Notes under the pieces: generated by a model
What the model was told of the DNA's origin: nothing
What the model saw: only the letters and a program-made list of their open reading frames with translations
Database searches by the model: none
Translations under genes and position numbers: made by a program
Shown: piece after piece, positions 27,790 to 37,538 of the stretch
How positions within the stretch are numbered: the first letter of the stretch is position 1
How the letters are laid out: each line of letters begins with the position of its first letter
NCBI RefSeq assembly: GCF_005217455.1
Contig: NZ_SZPQ01000037.1
Coordinates: forward strand, 1 to 48,325
Direction: 5' to 3'
Length of the DNA: 48,325 bases
Source: Martelella alba
GTDB taxonomy: Bacteria; Pseudomonadota; Gammaproteobacteria; Enterobacterales; Enterobacteriaceae

Positions 27790-28089
27790 CTAGGCCCGCT
27801 TGCCGTCGCGATGCAACTCAAGATATTTAGCATATAACTGTTGCCACATTCCCAAGACCAGCGCTTGATCCGGCGGGGACAATTCGCCGTTGCCGATGGC
27901 CCTTGCCAGGCTGCTGCGCACCCGGTCATATAAGGCATCAAGGGTATGCTCGCCGTTTTCTTCGGCCTCGGCGACCGCAAGGGTCAGATGTCCGCGCAAA
28001 TAGCCGCTGGCGAACAACTCGTCGTCACTGGCGTGCGCCACCATGTCATCGATCAATGCCAGAATGCGTGCCTCGAAATCTGCGATCAT
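27790..28089 (-). CDS. yfcL: YfcL family protein
   Basis: A 99-residue acidic cytoplasmic protein closely matching E. coli YfcL ([20 protein letters not shown], then [15 protein letters not shown] and [11 protein letters not shown]). Function is unknown. The start ATG at 28089 overlaps the epmC stop (TGATG), so the two are translationally coupled; a GTG one codon upstream is also possible. It ends the aroC-mepA-yfcA-epmC-yfcL run. Confidence 0.92.
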   Translation of the reverse strand: MIADFEARILALIDDMVAHASDDELFASGYLRGHLTLAVAEAEENGEHTLDALYDRVRSSLARAIGNGELSPPDQALVLGMWQQLYAKYLELHRDGKRA

Positions 28090-28679
28090 CACCTGCCCTC
28101 AGTTTGATGGTTATTTTGTTCCGCCGCCGCGTCCAAGGCCGTCGCCAGGCGAAACTGCTCCGGCGACAGCGGCCGGGTACGGTAATATTCACGCAAGGCC
28201 GCGATAAAACGGGCCGCGCGTTGCGGGATGCCCTCGGCGAGATAGGCCATAACCTGCCGATGAACCCGCTGCTGGAAGGCGAGATGATCCGGCTCGACCT
28301 CCCCGTCGAGATTATCGCAGCTGACATTAAAGGGAAAGCCGGATGCCGCGCAAAATAGCCATTCCAGCGCCTGCGGCTTGATTTCCGCCGCCTCGAACCG
28401 TTGTTGGGTCGATGAGTCGCGGCCATCGGGGCAATACCAGTAACCGAAATCCACCAGCAGGTGACGTCGGGGCCCGGCGATACACCAGTGCGCGATTTCA
28501 TGCAGCGCGCTGGCGTAAAATCCGTGGGCGAAGACAATGCGGTGATAAGGCGTGTGCGGATCGGCCGGCAGGTAAACGGGCTCCTCATCCCCTTTGATAA
28601 GACGGGTATGCAGGCTCTCGGCGAAGCACCGGTCGAAAATCGCGATCAATTGCCGGTAATGATGGGTTTCGTTATCCAT
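28089..28679 (-). CDS. epmC: Elongation factor P hydroxylase EpmC
   Basis: A 196-residue enzyme (E. coli YfcM/EpmC, 182 residues) that hydroxylates the beta-lysylated lysine of elongation factor P after EpmA and EpmB. The metal-binding HEIAHW is at His60-His64, followed by [11 protein letters not shown] and [13 protein letters not shown]. The C-terminal tail is slightly longer than in E. coli. Its stop overlaps the yfcL start; it follows yfcA by 15 bases. Presence implies the EpmAB pathway elsewhere in the genome. Confidence 0.95.
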   Translation of the reverse strand: MDNETHHYRQLIAIFDRCFAESLHTRLIKGDEEPVYLPADPHTPYHRIVFAHGFYASALHEIAHWCIAGPRRHLLVDFGYWYCPDGRDSSTQQRFEAAEIKPQALEWLFCAASGFPFNVSCDNLDGEVEPDHLAFQQRVHRQVMAYLAEGIPQRAARFIAALREYYRTRPLSPEQFRLATALDAAAEQNNHQTEGR

Positions 28680-28694
28680 AGTCTCGCTTCGGAT

Positions 28695-29495
28695 TCACAG
28701 ATGGGCCGACAGCCAACCGGCTATCTGGGCGCCATGGCTGTCATACAACAGTTTCACGCTCATCAGCACCGATACCACGACGATCATCGGCCGAATCAGC
28801 TTTTGTCCCTTGGTCAGCACCATGCGGGCCCCCAGTCTGGCGCCCAGCATCTGACCGGCCAGCATGACCACGCCCACGCTCCAGACAACTTTGCCGGCAA
28901 GGAGAAACAGCAGCAATCCCCCCAGATTGGACGTGAAATTCAATACTTTGGCGTGCGCGGTGGATTTGGCCAGGTTAAAACCGGCGAGGGTAACATAGGC
29001 CAGCGCATAAAACGATCCGGCGCCGGGGCCGAAAAAACCATCGTAGAACCCGACGCCGCACCCGGCGACCAAGGCGAAGGGCCAGGAAGACAGGCGCTGT
29101 TGCCGGTCTTGCTCGCCTATTCGCGGCATCAAAAGAAAATACAGGCCAATGCTTATCACCAGCAATGGCAGGACTTGCCGTAAAACATCGGCCCGCAGAT
29201 GCTGGATCAGCACGGCGCCGGTCATCGACCCCAGAAAAGTCATGGCGATGGTCAGTTTTTGCCGGCCGAGGTCCACCGCCCTTCTGCGGATAAAATAGAG
29301 ACTGGCCGAAAAAGAACCGCCCACCGATTGCAGTTTATTGGTCCCCAGCGTTTGCGCCGGCGGCAATCCCGCGGCCAGCAAGGCCGGCAGGGTAATCAGC
29401 CCGCCTCCGCCGGCAATGGAATCAATAAACCCGGCGAACAGCGCCACCGCAAACAGCATCATCAGAATCAAAGGGGAAACCGTTAACCAGTCCAT
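28695..29495 (-). CDS. yfcA: TauE/SafE family membrane transporter YfcA
   Basis: A 266-residue polytopic inner-membrane protein of the sulfite-exporter TauE/SafE family, near the 269 residues of E. coli YfcA. Family motifs include GFIDSIAGGGGLITLPALLAAG, LGTNKLQSVGGSFSA and GFYDGFFGPGAGSF; the two halves are repeats. Members export sulfur-containing organic anions; the YfcA substrate is unknown. It lies 109 bases downstream of mepA. Confidence 0.94.
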   Translation of the reverse strand: MDWLTVSPLILMMLFAVALFAGFIDSIAGGGGLITLPALLAAGLPPAQTLGTNKLQSVGGSFSASLYFIRRRAVDLGRQKLTIAMTFLGSMTGAVLIQHLRADVLRQVLPLLVISIGLYFLLMPRIGEQDRQQRLSSWPFALVAGCGVGFYDGFFGPGAGSFYALAYVTLAGFNLAKSTAHAKVLNFTSNLGGLLLFLLAGKVVWSVGVVMLAGQMLGARLGARMVLTKGQKLIRPMIVVVSVLMSVKLLYDSHGAQIAGWLSAHL

Positions 29496-29604
29496 GTCGC
29501 ATCCATGAAAAATAACCGCCCGGCGCCATAGGGCGCGGCGCGTGTGAACCTTGCCATACCCGCCGCGCCAGATCTTGTACTGTCACCGACCGCGTGTTCG
29601 CCGG

Positions 29605-30435
29605 CTATTGCGACAGCCGGTGGCTATCCAGCAGAGCCTGACAGGAAGGAGGCAGCGGCGGCGGCGCTTTCTTCACCGGCGGCTGGGTGCCGGGCCTGGG
29701 CGGCAGGAACCAGCTTTCCAGTTCCGCGCCGCAACCATCGCCGACCGGCGGCGGCGCCTGCTCCTGACATTCAGTGCTGTCCGACGGACAACGCAGCCGC
29801 ACATGCATATGCGCGCGGTGGCCGAACCAGGGCCGGACTTTGGTCAGCCAGCCGCGATCGGTGCCGGCAACGCGGCAAAGCTGCTTTTTGATGGCCGGAT
29901 TCACGAAAATTCTCGTGACTTCGCGGTCTTCGGCGGCCAGTTTGATAAGCGTCGCGATGTCCGGCCGCCAGACCGCGGGATTAATATCCCGTCCGTCGGC
30001 GGCGACCAGATCCAGCGGCTGCGGCCTCAACAATTGCTGCGTCGTCCAGCGCGTCCGGGGCAATTGCAGCCAGATGTCCACATCCAGTCCGGTCTGGTGG
30101 CTGGCATGCCCGCTGCCAAACCGGCCGCCGGCCGGCATGGCCATATCTCCCACCAGTAATTCCCCCAGTCCCAAATTTTTCACCTGATTGCCGAGGCGCT
30201 CTATAAACAGCAACAGATCCGGATGGCCGTAAAAACGCCGCTGATCCGGTCGCAAAACCTGGTAATTCGCCGCCCCAAGGGGCAACGGGCGGGCGCCGAT
30301 AAGACAACCGTTGGCGAACGCGCCGATGGACTGGGGGGCGCCCGCCACCGGATGGGTGACCCTCTGCCAGGGGGTGGGCGCCGCCAGCGCATGACAGGCC
30401 GACAGCCACAACAAAGCCGCTATGCAATAACGCAT
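29605..30435 (-). CDS. mepA: Murein DD-endopeptidase MepA
   Basis: A 276-residue penicillin-insensitive endopeptidase that cuts D-Ala-DAP cross-links in periplasmic peptidoglycan. It has a signal peptide ([18 protein letters not shown], cleaved after ALA near residue 19) and the LAS-type zinc site: [15 protein letters not shown] with His113 and Asp120, plus [11 protein letters not shown]. Start ATG 30435 has GGTGG upstream and lies just beyond the aroC stop, so the pair is coupled. The C-terminal tail is proline-rich. Confidence 0.96.
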   Translation of the reverse strand: MRYCIAALLWLSACHALAAPTPWQRVTHPVAGAPQSIGAFANGCLIGARPLPLGAANYQVLRPDQRRFYGHPDLLLFIERLGNQVKNLGLGELLVGDMAMPAGGRFGSGHASHQTGLDVDIWLQLPRTRWTTQQLLRPQPLDLVAADGRDINPAVWRPDIATLIKLAAEDREVTRIFVNPAIKKQLCRVAGTDRGWLTKVRPWFGHRAHMHVRLRCPSDSTECQEQAPPPVGDGCGAELESWFLPPRPGTQPPVKKAPPPLPPSCQALLDSHRLSQ

Positions 30436-30436
30436 A

Positions 30437-31522
30437 TCACCACCGCGGCAAAGCCGGCGCGACATCGGCGCATTGCGCGCGCTGCCGCAAGAGATGGTCC
30501 ATCAGCACAATGGCCATCATGGCCTCGGCGATGGGCACCGCGCGTATGCCCACGCAAGGGTCGTGGCGTCCGCGGGTCACCATTTCCACCGGTTCTCCCT
30601 GGCGATTGATGGTCCGGCCGGGCACCATAATGCTGGAAGTGGGTTTGAGCGCCAAGTGGGCGATAACCGTCTGCCCGCTGCTGATCCCGCCGAGCACGCC
30701 GCCGGCATGGTTGCTGGCAAACCCCTCGGGCGTGATCTCATCCCGGTTCTCGCTGCCGCGCCGGCCGATCACCGAAAAGCCGTCGCCGATTTCCACGCCC
30801 TTGACGGCGTTGATGCTCATCAGGGCGTGGGCCAGGTCGGCATCCAGACGGTCAAACACCGGTTCACCCAGGCCGGCCGGCACGCCGTCGGCGACCACGG
30901 TCACTTTGGCGCCGATGGAGTCGCCGTCTTTTTTCAGGGCGCGCATCAGTTCGTCAAGATCGTCCAGGCGATCCGGATCGGGACAAAAAAACGGATTCTC
31001 GCCGACTTGCCGCCAATCCTTGAGTTGGCAAACGATATTGCCCATTTGCGCCAAATAACCGCGAACCTGGATATGATGCCGCCGCGCCAGATACTTTTTG
31101 GCGATGGCGCCCGCCGCCACCCGCATGGCGGTTTCCCTGGCCGAGGAACGGCCGCCGCCCCGGTAGTCGCGCAAGCCGTATTTCATTTCGTAGGTATAAT
31201 CGGCGTGGCCGGGACGAAACAGATCTTTGATGGCGCTGTAATCTTGCGAGCGCTGATCCGTGTTTTCAATAAGCAGCCCTATCGGCGTGCCTGTCGTCAC
31301 ACCCTCGAACACGCCGGACAGAATCCGTACCTGATCGGGTTCACGGCGCTGTGTGGTGTAACGCGAACTGCCCGGCCGGCGCCGGTCGAGATCCTGTTGC
31401 AGATCGGCCTCCGTCAAAGGCATGCCGGGAGGTACGCCATCGACGATGCCGCCCAGCGCCGCGCCATGGGATTCGCCAAAAGTCGTGACACGAAATAACT
31501 CGCCAATACTGTTCCCTGCCAT
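30437..31522 (-). CDS. aroC: Chorismate synthase AroC
   Basis: A 361-residue enzyme, the same length as E. coli AroC, that makes chorismate from EPSP with reduced FMN. All three signatures are visible: [19 protein letters not shown] near the N-terminus, [19 protein letters not shown], and [12 protein letters not shown] plus RGRHDPCVG near the end. ATG 31522 has GAGGAG upstream. It lies between prmB and mepA as in E. coli. Confidence 0.98.
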   Translation of the reverse strand: MAGNSIGELFRVTTFGESHGAALGGIVDGVPPGMPLTEADLQQDLDRRRPGSSRYTTQRREPDQVRILSGVFEGVTTGTPIGLLIENTDQRSQDYSAIKDLFRPGHADYTYEMKYGLRDYRGGGRSSARETAMRVAAGAIAKKYLARRHHIQVRGYLAQMGNIVCQLKDWRQVGENPFFCPDPDRLDDLDELMRALKKDGDSIGAKVTVVADGVPAGLGEPVFDRLDADLAHALMSINAVKGVEIGDGFSVIGRRGSENRDEITPEGFASNHAGGVLGGISSGQTVIAHLALKPTSSIMVPGRTINRQGEPVEMVTRGRHDPCVGIRAVPIAEAMMAIVLMDHLLRQRAQCADVAPALPRW

Positions 31523-31582
31523 CGGAACTCCTCTGTCCTGCCAGAAAATACCGCCGCCCCGCGCAATGGGGCGCCGTGGGGT

Positions 31583-31617
31583 AAAAAAACGCCGGCGACG
31601 GGTGTGAGCCGCGCCGG
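31583..31617 (-). terminator. Terminator-like hairpin after prmB
   Basis: On the minus strand CCGGCG and CGCCGG pair around a 14-base loop, followed by CG and seven T. It lies 12 bases after the prmB stop, before aroC. A second stem, CGCCCC with GGGGCG, lies just downstream. It may attenuate rather than end read-through into aroC. Confidence 0.65.
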
Positions 31618-31628
31618 TCCGCGCCAAT

Positions 31629-32561
31629 TTAATCCCGGTATAGCCTAAAGGCTTCCCGGCACGCCAGCAACTGTTGACGGTTTAACATGAATACGCCGTC
31701 TCCGCCGCGCTCGAATGTCAGCCAGCGGAACGGAATCTCCGGATACTGTTCGATCAGATGCACCATGCTGTTGCCCACTTCGCAAATCAGTATGCCGTCT
31801 TCGCTGAGGTAATCGCCAGCGCAGGAAAGAATACGGCGCACCAGATTCAGGCCGTCGCTGCCGGCGGCCAGCCCCAGCACCGGCTCAGCCCGGAATTCCT
31901 CGGGCAGATCGCCCATGTCCTCGTCATCCACATACGGCGGATTGGTCACGATAAGGTCATAGGACAACGGCGGCAGTTCGCGAAATAAATCGGAACGCAT
32001 GGGGATAACCCGTTGTTCGAGGCCATAGTTTTGAATATTCAACTCGGCGACCGCCAGGGCGTCGTCGGAGATATCCACCGCGTCCACTTCGGCCTCCGGA
32101 AAGGCGAACGCGCTGGCGATGGCGATACAACCGCTGCCGGTACACATATCCAGAATATGCGACGGCGGACCGGGCAGAAGATCGCGGAAACGATCGCCTA
32201 TCAGCTCGCCGATGGGCGATCGGGGCACCAGTACCCGTTCATCGACATAAAACTCCAATCCGCAAAACCAGGCCTTGTTGGTGAGATAAGGCACCGGAAT
32301 CCGTTCGTTCACCCGGCGCACCACCCGTTCGACGACACGATGACGCTCGCCGGTGGTCAACCTGGCGCCGTACATGTCCTTCGGCAGGTCCGGCGGCAGA
32401 AACAAACTGGCCATCACCAGTTGCAACGCCTCATCCCAGGGATTATCGGTACCGTGACCATAGTAAAGCTGCGCGGCGTTGAACCGGCTGACCGCCCAGC
32501 GCAGCAGGTCCTGTATGCTATGCAGTTCGGCGACCGCTTCTTCCACAAAAATCTTGTCCAA
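31629..32561 (-). CDS. prmB: Ribosomal protein uL3 glutamine methyltransferase PrmB
   Basis: A 310-residue N5-glutamine methyltransferase that modifies ribosomal protein L3 during ribosome assembly; same length as E. coli PrmB. The SAM-binding [13 protein letters not shown] is near 137-149 and the catalytic NPPY is at 207-210, with an N-terminal substrate-recognition helix bundle. It is divergent from smrB across a 169-base gap, as in E. coli. Confidence 0.97.
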   Translation of the reverse strand: MDKIFVEEAVAELHSIQDLLRWAVSRFNAAQLYYGHGTDNPWDEALQLVMASLFLPPDLPKDMYGARLTTGERHRVVERVVRRVNERIPVPYLTNKAWFCGLEFYVDERVLVPRSPIGELIGDRFRDLLPGPPSHILDMCTGSGCIAIASAFAFPEAEVDAVDISDDALAVAELNIQNYGLEQRVIPMRSDLFRELPPLSYDLIVTNPPYVDDEDMGDLPEEFRAEPVLGLAAGSDGLNLVRRILSCAGDYLSEDGILICEVGNSMVHLIEQYPEIPFRWLTFERGGDGVFMLNRQQLLACREAFRLYRD

Positions 32562-32730
32562 GGCGACTCTCCGCGAGGGTTGTATGCGATAGATTATCGG
32601 CTAGTTTGCCATGAAGCGCCCGACAAAGCAGCAAACACCGCCGCGCCGCGGCCCGTCCGGTCATTTTTTTTTCGCCGTGCGGCCTCAAGACAAGGTAAAC
32701 TGGCCAAAAACAATCGATGCCGAGTGAGGA

Positions 32731-33261
32731 ATGAAAAAAAGATTTTCCCTGGCCGATGAGGATCGCCATTTGTTCCGCGAATCCGTCGCCGGTATTAAGC
32801 CGCTGCGGCAAGATACCCTCAAGCCGGCCAAACCCCGCCGCAAAACGGCCGAACCTGCGCCCCGGCGGTTGCTGCAAGACCAGGTGGACGCAAGCTTTTA
32901 CTTTTCCGATGAATTTCAGCCTTTGCTGGAAGGAGAGGGTCCGACACGTTACGTGCGTCCAGGGACAAGTCCGTATGAAGTGAAAAAGCTGCGGCGGGGG
33001 GATTATTCTCCCGAGTTATTTCTGGATTTGCATGGATTGACCCAGGCCGAGGCGAAACAGGAACTGGGCGCGCTACTGGCGGCCTGCCGCCGGGAACATG
33101 TCCGTTGCGCCTGCGTCATGCATGGACACGGTAAACATATACTTAAACAGCAAACCCCGCTGTGGCTGGCGCAGCACCCCGATGTCATGGGCTTTCACCA
33201 GGCGCCGAAAATTTTCGGCGGAGACGCCGCCTTGCTGGTGCTTATCGAACTGGACGACTGA
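32731..33261 (+). CDS. smrB: Ribosome rescue endonuclease SmrB
   Basis: A 176-residue Smr-domain nuclease that cuts mRNA between collided ribosomes in quality control. The N-terminal part (1-80) is a basic helix-rich segment that anchors to the ribosome. The Smr domain (about 95-172) carries DLHG (Asp99, His101) and HGHGKHILK (His131, His133), the catalytic signatures. Start ATG follows GAGGA. It converges with sixA. Confidence 0.95.
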   Translation: MKKRFSLADEDRHLFRESVAGIKPLRQDTLKPAKPRRKTAEPAPRRLLQDQVDASFYFSDEFQPLLEGEGPTRYVRPGTSPYEVKKLRRGDYSPELFLDLHGLTQAEAKQELGALLAACRREHVRCACVMHGHGKHILKQQTPLWLAQHPDVMGFHQAPKIFGGDAALLVLIELDD

Positions 33262-33310
33262 GCGCTCCCGTTGGGTTGCCCAGCCGCGCCGCGCCATTGG
33301 GGGGACATCA

Positions 33311-33787
33311 TTACACTTTCGCCAGCAATTGCGCCGGATTCACCTGCCAGTTCAGACTGCTGGCGCCGGCGTCTACCGTCACGCAGGCCACCGCCGAGGT
33401 AGCGAACATGGGGGCCTGTTCCGCCGGACAAAGATCCGCCACCAGATATCCCACCAAAGGCAGATGGGAGATCACCAGGATGGATTCCAGCCCCTCATTG
33501 GCCAGGGTTTGCAGGTAACAGCACACCATGGAGGCATCGCCCCCCGGCACCAATTCGGGCAGAACTTCCTCGCTGTCGGGCAGGACCATGACCTCGCGCA
33601 TGACGTCCAACGTCTGGCGGGCGCGTAGATAAGGACTGATCAGGATACGATCGGTATCGACGATATTTCTATTCAACCAGTTTGCCATCAGGCGTGATTC
33701 ATCGCGACCACGGACAGTCAAGGGTCTTTCAGCATCACAGGCGGCTTCCAGCGCAGCATCGCCGTGCCGCATAATCAAAACTTGCAT
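33311..33787 (-). CDS. sixA: Phosphohistidine phosphatase SixA
   Basis: A 158-residue histidine-phosphatase-superfamily protein (E. coli 161) that removes phosphate from phosphohistidine, acting on ArcB in E. coli and implicated in the nitrogen PTS. The catalytic RHG is at 7-9 (LIMRHGDA), with LISPYLRARQT and VISHLPLVGYL carrying further catalytic residues. ATG 33787 is the family start; an upstream ATG would add 21 residues. In E. coli fadJ and fadI follow upstream; here there is none. Confidence 0.95.
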   Translation of the reverse strand: MQVLIMRHGDAALEAACDAERPLTVRGRDESRLMANWLNRNIVDTDRILISPYLRARQTLDVMREVMVLPDSEEVLPELVPGGDASMVCCYLQTLANEGLESILVISHLPLVGYLVADLCPAEQAPMFATSAVACVTVDAGASSLNWQVNPAQLLAKV

Positions 33788-34365
33788 AATGCACCGTTGT
33801 TGTTTGACAAAAAACGCCATCGGGAACAGATGTTGTTCTAGCCGATTCATGCCATGCCGTTGCTTAAATTGCAGCCACTGTTTTCAGCGATCGCCTTTTA
33901 AGGCATAGCAAACCACTCCCCTGCAGCGACCGGGCGTGTATTGCGAAATTACTTAATAAAACGCTGCTTTTTACATCAATACCCACTAGGTAGTCAACAC
34001 ATCGAACACCTGACAACCCTTCCGAGCGCAAAATGTCATAACAACTCCGCTTAATGTATGTAATGGCTATTAGCATATGACAACATTTTCGCGTAAAGGT
34101 GCGTGTCAAGTAACAGTTTTACCATTGACAACCCCGGTTGGCGAAATTTGCCGTAAGGGCGAATAACATCCCCTTGCGCCGGCCATAGGCGGCGAAAGCG
34201 ATGGCAACGCAAGCCTGCGCGTCAAGGCCGCAATCGGCATACTGTAGAGTATAAGTAGGCGTTCGCCGGCTGGCGAAAAAAAAACGAGAAGAAACCGCCG
34301 GCACCGCGGCGGTTTAAAGCACTCAGAGGACGATGCGGGCCCGATTGGACCCGCATTCGCAACAC
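33788..34365. other. Gap where E. coli carries fadJ-fadI
   Basis: These 578 bases between sixA and yfcZ hold no convincing gene. In E. coli the fadIJ genes for anaerobic beta-oxidation lie here. Visible structure is limited to the yfcZ terminator hairpins at its right edge and a TTCGCC/GGCGAA stem at 34262-34276. The DNA is more AT-rich than the flanking genes. I cannot recognise remnants of fadI or fadJ by eye. Confidence 0.55.
34276..34356 (-). terminator. Tandem terminator hairpins after yfcZ
   Basis: On the minus strand, ATGCGGG pairs with CCCGCAT (34333-34356), then AAACCGCC pairs with GGCGGTTT (34292-34315), followed shortly by CTTCTCG and nine T (34276-34284). Together they make a strong exit from yfcZ. 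Confidence 0.7.
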
Positions 34366-34662
34366 TTACCGCAATCCCAATTGGAAAATCAGACTTTCAG
34401 CCTGGCAACTGAAATTGAAATCGGCATACAGTACGATACCGCCTTCGGCCGGTTCGATGCGGCTTTCAATCCGGCAGGGATCGGATTCCACGGCGCGGGC
34501 TTTTTCCGTCAGCGACGCCAGCATAGATTCCGCCTGCTGACGATCGTCGAAGACCTGGCGGAACGACGCTTTGCAATCCTCGTTATCAATGATGGTGCCC
34601 ACATCGACACAACAACACGCCGCGGTTTCCTCCGCGCTGCATTTATTCAATGAACGAGTCAT
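34366..34662 (-). CDS. yfcZ: YfcZ/YiiS family protein
   Basis: A 98-residue small cysteine-rich cytoplasmic protein of unknown function, like E. coli YfcZ (94). Signatures are KCSAEETAACCCVDVGTIIDN near the N-terminus and the end LIFQLGLR; cysteines at 8 and 16-18 suggest metal or redox chemistry. I start at ATG 34662 with GGAG upstream. The frame continues to ATG 34824, which also has a good Shine-Dalgarno (AAGGGG), but the extra 54 residues do not match the family. fadI and fadL, which flank it in E. coli, are missing. Confidence 0.88.
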   Translation of the reverse strand: MTRSLNKCSAEETAACCCVDVGTIIDNEDCKASFRQVFDDRQQAESMLASLTEKARAVESDPCRIESRIEPAEGGIVLYADFNFSCQAESLIFQLGLR

Positions 34663-35061
34663 GATGTTTTCTCCACAGGAAAGGGCTGAATATCCCTCAT
34701 CCTTCGGGCCGCCAGACAGCCGGTCATTGCCGGCCGCCCGGCCCGCCGCGGCAACAGACGCCGCGGCCGCTACTCGATGGGCGCTGGATATCATCTTAGT
34801 TGAACATTTCAAATTATCTGACATGATTATACCCCTTCGTCCCTGCGCCGAGTAGGGATTTATGCACGGATAGCACGGGTTATTCAGTCAAGACGGCAGA
34901 GGCGCGTCCAAGCGGGCACGCCTTATTGTCCGGTTAAAACCGCCGCGGGAGGAGCCCGTCATTCCTCCCGTCATGCCAGGCTGCCGCCCCCTCAACGCCG
35001 GGCATTGGGTGGTTTTCAGCCCAGCGGGATTGGATTGGCGAGGATAGCCCCGGCGGCGCGC
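34663..35061. other. Gap between yfcZ and mlaA, fadL position in E. coli
   Basis: About 400 bases without a recognised gene; E. coli has fadL here. On the minus strand TATAAT at 34826-34831 is a plausible -10 for yfcZ, with a poor -35. A strong hairpin at 34946-34970 (CGGGAGGA with TCCTCCCG, then TTTT a few bases on) may end the mlaA transcript. Confidence 0.5.
34946..34970 (-). terminator. Possible terminator after mlaA
   Basis: CGGGAGGA and TCCTCCCG form a perfect eight-base stem with a nine-base loop. On the minus strand TTTT follows after six bases. It is about 90 bases beyond the mlaA stop. Confidence 0.45.
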
Positions 35062-35823
35062 CTAAGGGGTATCGATATCCTTCAAATCCCCCTGGATCGC
35101 CTGGGCGTTGGGGTTTTCCTGCGGCACCAGCCTCCCCCCGCTGGCCAGGAAATCATGCCGTTGGAAATACGCGGCGCGCACAAACGCATAAGGATCGGCG
35201 GAATTACGCAGCAAACTGTCCGAGTCCAGCAGTTCGGCGCGGGTTTCGATACCCTGGAAGACCCATTTGCTGACGCTCATCCACCACGTCAGGTAGCTGA
35301 GCACCGGATAGAAGTTATCGGCGACATCGCCCAAATCCTGACGGGGCGTGAAGCTGCCATAACCGGGCAAGACCATATAGGGACCGTAACCAACGCCATA
35401 GGTGCCAAGCGTGGTGCCGAAACGGCGGGGCTGTTCCTTAGCCAGTTTCGGATTGGCCATTGACGCCACATCGATAAGCCCCCCCATTCCCAGCAAGGTA
35501 TTCAGGAAAAAGCGGTTAAAATGGATCATGGCCTCGTAGGGCTTGCCGATGGCCAGGTAGTTGACCATGGACGCAGGTTCGCCCAGGTTGCTCAGGAAGT
35601 TGCTCAGACCGTTGCGCGCCGGCATGGGGACATAATCACGCCAGGCCACCGCCACCGGACGCACCACATAAGGATCGAGGTAGTTGTAGTTGAAATTGAA
35701 CATAGTCCGGTTGAACCCTTCCAGAGGATCCGGATGCTGCTGCGATGCCTGCTGTCCGGTCTTACCCGCGCATCCCAGCATCAGAACAGCGGCCAATATC
35801 ACACCTGCCAGGCGGTAATTCAT
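35062..35823 (-). CDS. mlaA: Outer-membrane lipid asymmetry lipoprotein MlaA (VacJ)
   Basis: A 253-residue lipoprotein of the Mla pathway that removes phospholipid from the outer leaflet of the outer membrane and passes it to periplasmic MlaC. The lipobox ends at Cys18 (VLMLGC). The family core is obvious: DPLEGFNRTMFNFNYN, RPVAVAWRDYVP, ARNGLSNFLSNLGEP, FGTTLGTYGVGYGPYMVLP. Two ATG codons are adjacent; I take the second (35823), seven bases after GGAG. It lies 34 bases downstream of ccmI and probably is also read from the ccm operon. Confidence 0.96.
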   Translation of the reverse strand: MNYRLAGVILAAVLMLGCAGKTGQQASQQHPDPLEGFNRTMFNFNYNYLDPYVVRPVAVAWRDYVPMPARNGLSNFLSNLGEPASMVNYLAIGKPYEAMIHFNRFFLNTLLGMGGLIDVASMANPKLAKEQPRRFGTTLGTYGVGYGPYMVLPGYGSFTPRQDLGDVADNFYPVLSYLTWWMSVSKWVFQGIETRAELLDSDSLLRNSADPYAFVRAAYFQRHDFLASGGRLVPQENPNAQAIQGDLKDIDTP

Positions 35824-35856
35824 CATGCGACTCCATTTTTATTGTTATGCCCGCCC

Positions 35857-37071
35857 CTAGGGCACTTGTTGATCGATTTGCACGGCAATCCGGCCGGCAC
35901 CAGCGAAATGCGCCAAAGCACTTTCGCCAAACCACTCGCCAGTTTGCCTTTCAGCGGCGTCGTCCGGCGATATCCGAACGCGCACCGTCAATCGGCGCAA
36001 GGCGGAAAGTAAATGCTCCGGCGTCACGGCATTGCTATCGTCGAGGGATAACGATAACGGAAAGCGGCTCAATGGCAAAGTTTTTACCGCCACCGGCGAC
36101 GAACTTTGACCATCGGTTACCGTAACAACCACCCAACCTTGCCGCGGCAATTTCGCCCTCACCGGCATTGCAGCGCCAACCGTCACGATCAGTCCGGCCT
36201 TTTCCAACCCCGCCTGCTCCCGAGCCTGCGCTATTCCCCGCTCTATGGCGGACACATGGGGATCCGCCGCCGGCAGCAGCGTCAGCAACCGCTGCCAAAG
36301 CGCGATGGCTTTAACGAAATCGCCTTGCTGGTACCGGCTCAGCGCCAGCAATCCCACTGCCCGGGGATTATCCGGCCGGCGCGCGAGCAACGATTGCAGC
36401 ACACGGATCCCTTGCTGATTATCCCCAGGATTATCCGACCGGGATAGCGCATCGGCATAATCCAAGGCGATGGATTCATCATTGGGCGCCAAGCGGCGAG
36501 CCTGCGCAAGAGCCTGCGCGGCCATGGCGGGGTTATGCATGGCCAGCCCGACGCGGCTGAGAATCAGCCAGTCCGGCAGGTTGTCCGGCCGCCGCGCCAA
36601 TTCCGCGCGCAAACCGATGGCAAAATGAGACAACGCTTCCGGCGACAGCGGCCGGGCGCTGGGGTCGGCCAGCCGGGCGCGCAGCGCGGGTTGTTCGGCG
36701 ACAATCCGTTGCCATAACCACACTTGCCGAAGGCCGCCGGTCCACCCGTACAGCATCAAGGTTACCACCACCAGACCGATTGCGCCGGGCAACAATATGC
36801 CGAGACTCCCCCCGCGCCGTACCGGCGGCGGGCAGGAAGACGCATCCGCCAGCAAGTTGCGCTGCCACTCCGCGATATGCGCCGCGCGCTCGCCGATAAG
36901 CCCTTGCGCCTCATCACGCTTTAATTCATCCAACCGGCGCAGATACAAATCGGCATTCAACGCGTCGCGACGGGAAAGGTCGGCCTGCCCGGCGTTCCCG
37001 ACCGCCGGCAGCACCAGCAGGCCCGCGGCCAGGATCAGTAAAACCAGCGCGACCGCCCCCCATGCTATCAT
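35857..37071 (-). CDS. ccmI: Cytochrome c maturation protein CcmI (TPR)
   Basis: A 404-residue apocytochrome chaperone. Two membrane spans flank a short loop (about 4-22 and 88-110), and the periplasmic part carries TPR repeats (LLARRPDNPRAVGLLALSRYQQGDFVKAIALWQRLL) that bind the apocytochrome C-terminus and pass it to CcmF/CcmH. In E. coli this part is fused to CcmH; here it is a separate gene whose start overlaps the ccmH stop by four bases. Confidence 0.93.
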   Translation of the reverse strand: MIAWGAVALVLLILAAGLLVLPAVGNAGQADLSRRDALNADLYLRRLDELKRDEAQGLIGERAAHIAEWQRNLLADASSCPPPVRRGGSLGILLPGAIGLVVVTLMLYGWTGGLRQVWLWQRIVAEQPALRARLADPSARPLSPEALSHFAIGLRAELARRPDNLPDWLILSRVGLAMHNPAMAAQALAQARRLAPNDESIALDYADALSRSDNPGDNQQGIRVLQSLLARRPDNPRAVGLLALSRYQQGDFVKAIALWQRLLTLLPAADPHVSAIERGIAQAREQAGLEKAGLIVTVGAAMPVRAKLPRQGWVVVTVTDGQSSSPVAVKTLPLSRFPLSLSLDDSNAVTPEHLLSALRRLTVRVRISPDDAAERQTGEWFGESALAHFAGAGRIAVQIDQQVP

Positions 37072-37538
37072 AAATGTCTCTTGCCCGAATTATGCAACAA
37101 GTGCGCCAGACGCCGCCGCTCATCGGCGCTCAGCGGCGAATTGGCGCGTCCGCGCCTTTTGCCGCGACAATAAATCACCAATCCACCCGCCGCCATGATG
37201 ACGAACGGACCGGCCCACAACCAAATTGTCAGCCAATTGACCGGCGGCGTATAAGTGACGAAATACCCATAGCGGGCCACCATATAATCAGTAATACGCC
37301 GCTCGGTCCAGCCTTGTTGCAGCAGTTGATAAGTTTTGTCGCGCATGGCGGCGGCAACCCGCGCATCGGAATCGGCAATACTGCTATTTTGGCATTGGGG
37401 GCAGCGCAGATGACGGATAATCCGGTAGTATTGCTGCTCTTGGGTCTGACTATGGAATTGCCGGGCCTCCGCCGCAGCGTAAACGGAAGAACCGAACATA
37501 ACCCATAACAGGACGAGATAGCGCAGCCTCATCATCAT
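37068..37538 (-). CDS. ccmH: Cytochrome c maturation thioreductase CcmH
   Basis: A 156-residue membrane-anchored thiol-disulfide protein. A signal peptide (about 1-22) leads to the periplasmic LRCPQCQ motif with Cys46 and Cys49, which reduces the CXXCH of apocytochrome c. One C-terminal span (WLTIWLWAGPFVIMAAGGLVIY) anchors it. Three ATG codons are adjacent; the first overlaps the dsbE stop as ATGA, though the second or third fits GGGAG spacing better. This is the short CcmH form, with CcmI separate. Confidence 0.94.
   Translation of the reverse strand: MMMRLRYLVLLWVMFGSSVYAAAEARQFHSQTQEQQYYRIIRHLRCPQCQNSSIADSDARVAAAMRDKTYQLLQQGWTERRITDYMVARYGYFVTYTPPVNWLTIWLWAGPFVIMAAGGLVIYCRGKRRGRANSPLSADERRRLAHLLHNSGKRHL

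Noticed and set aside
33864-34109. 81-codon minus-strand frame in the sixA-yfcZ gap, possible fad remnant.
   Set aside because: No resemblance to FadI or FadJ and no ribosome site.
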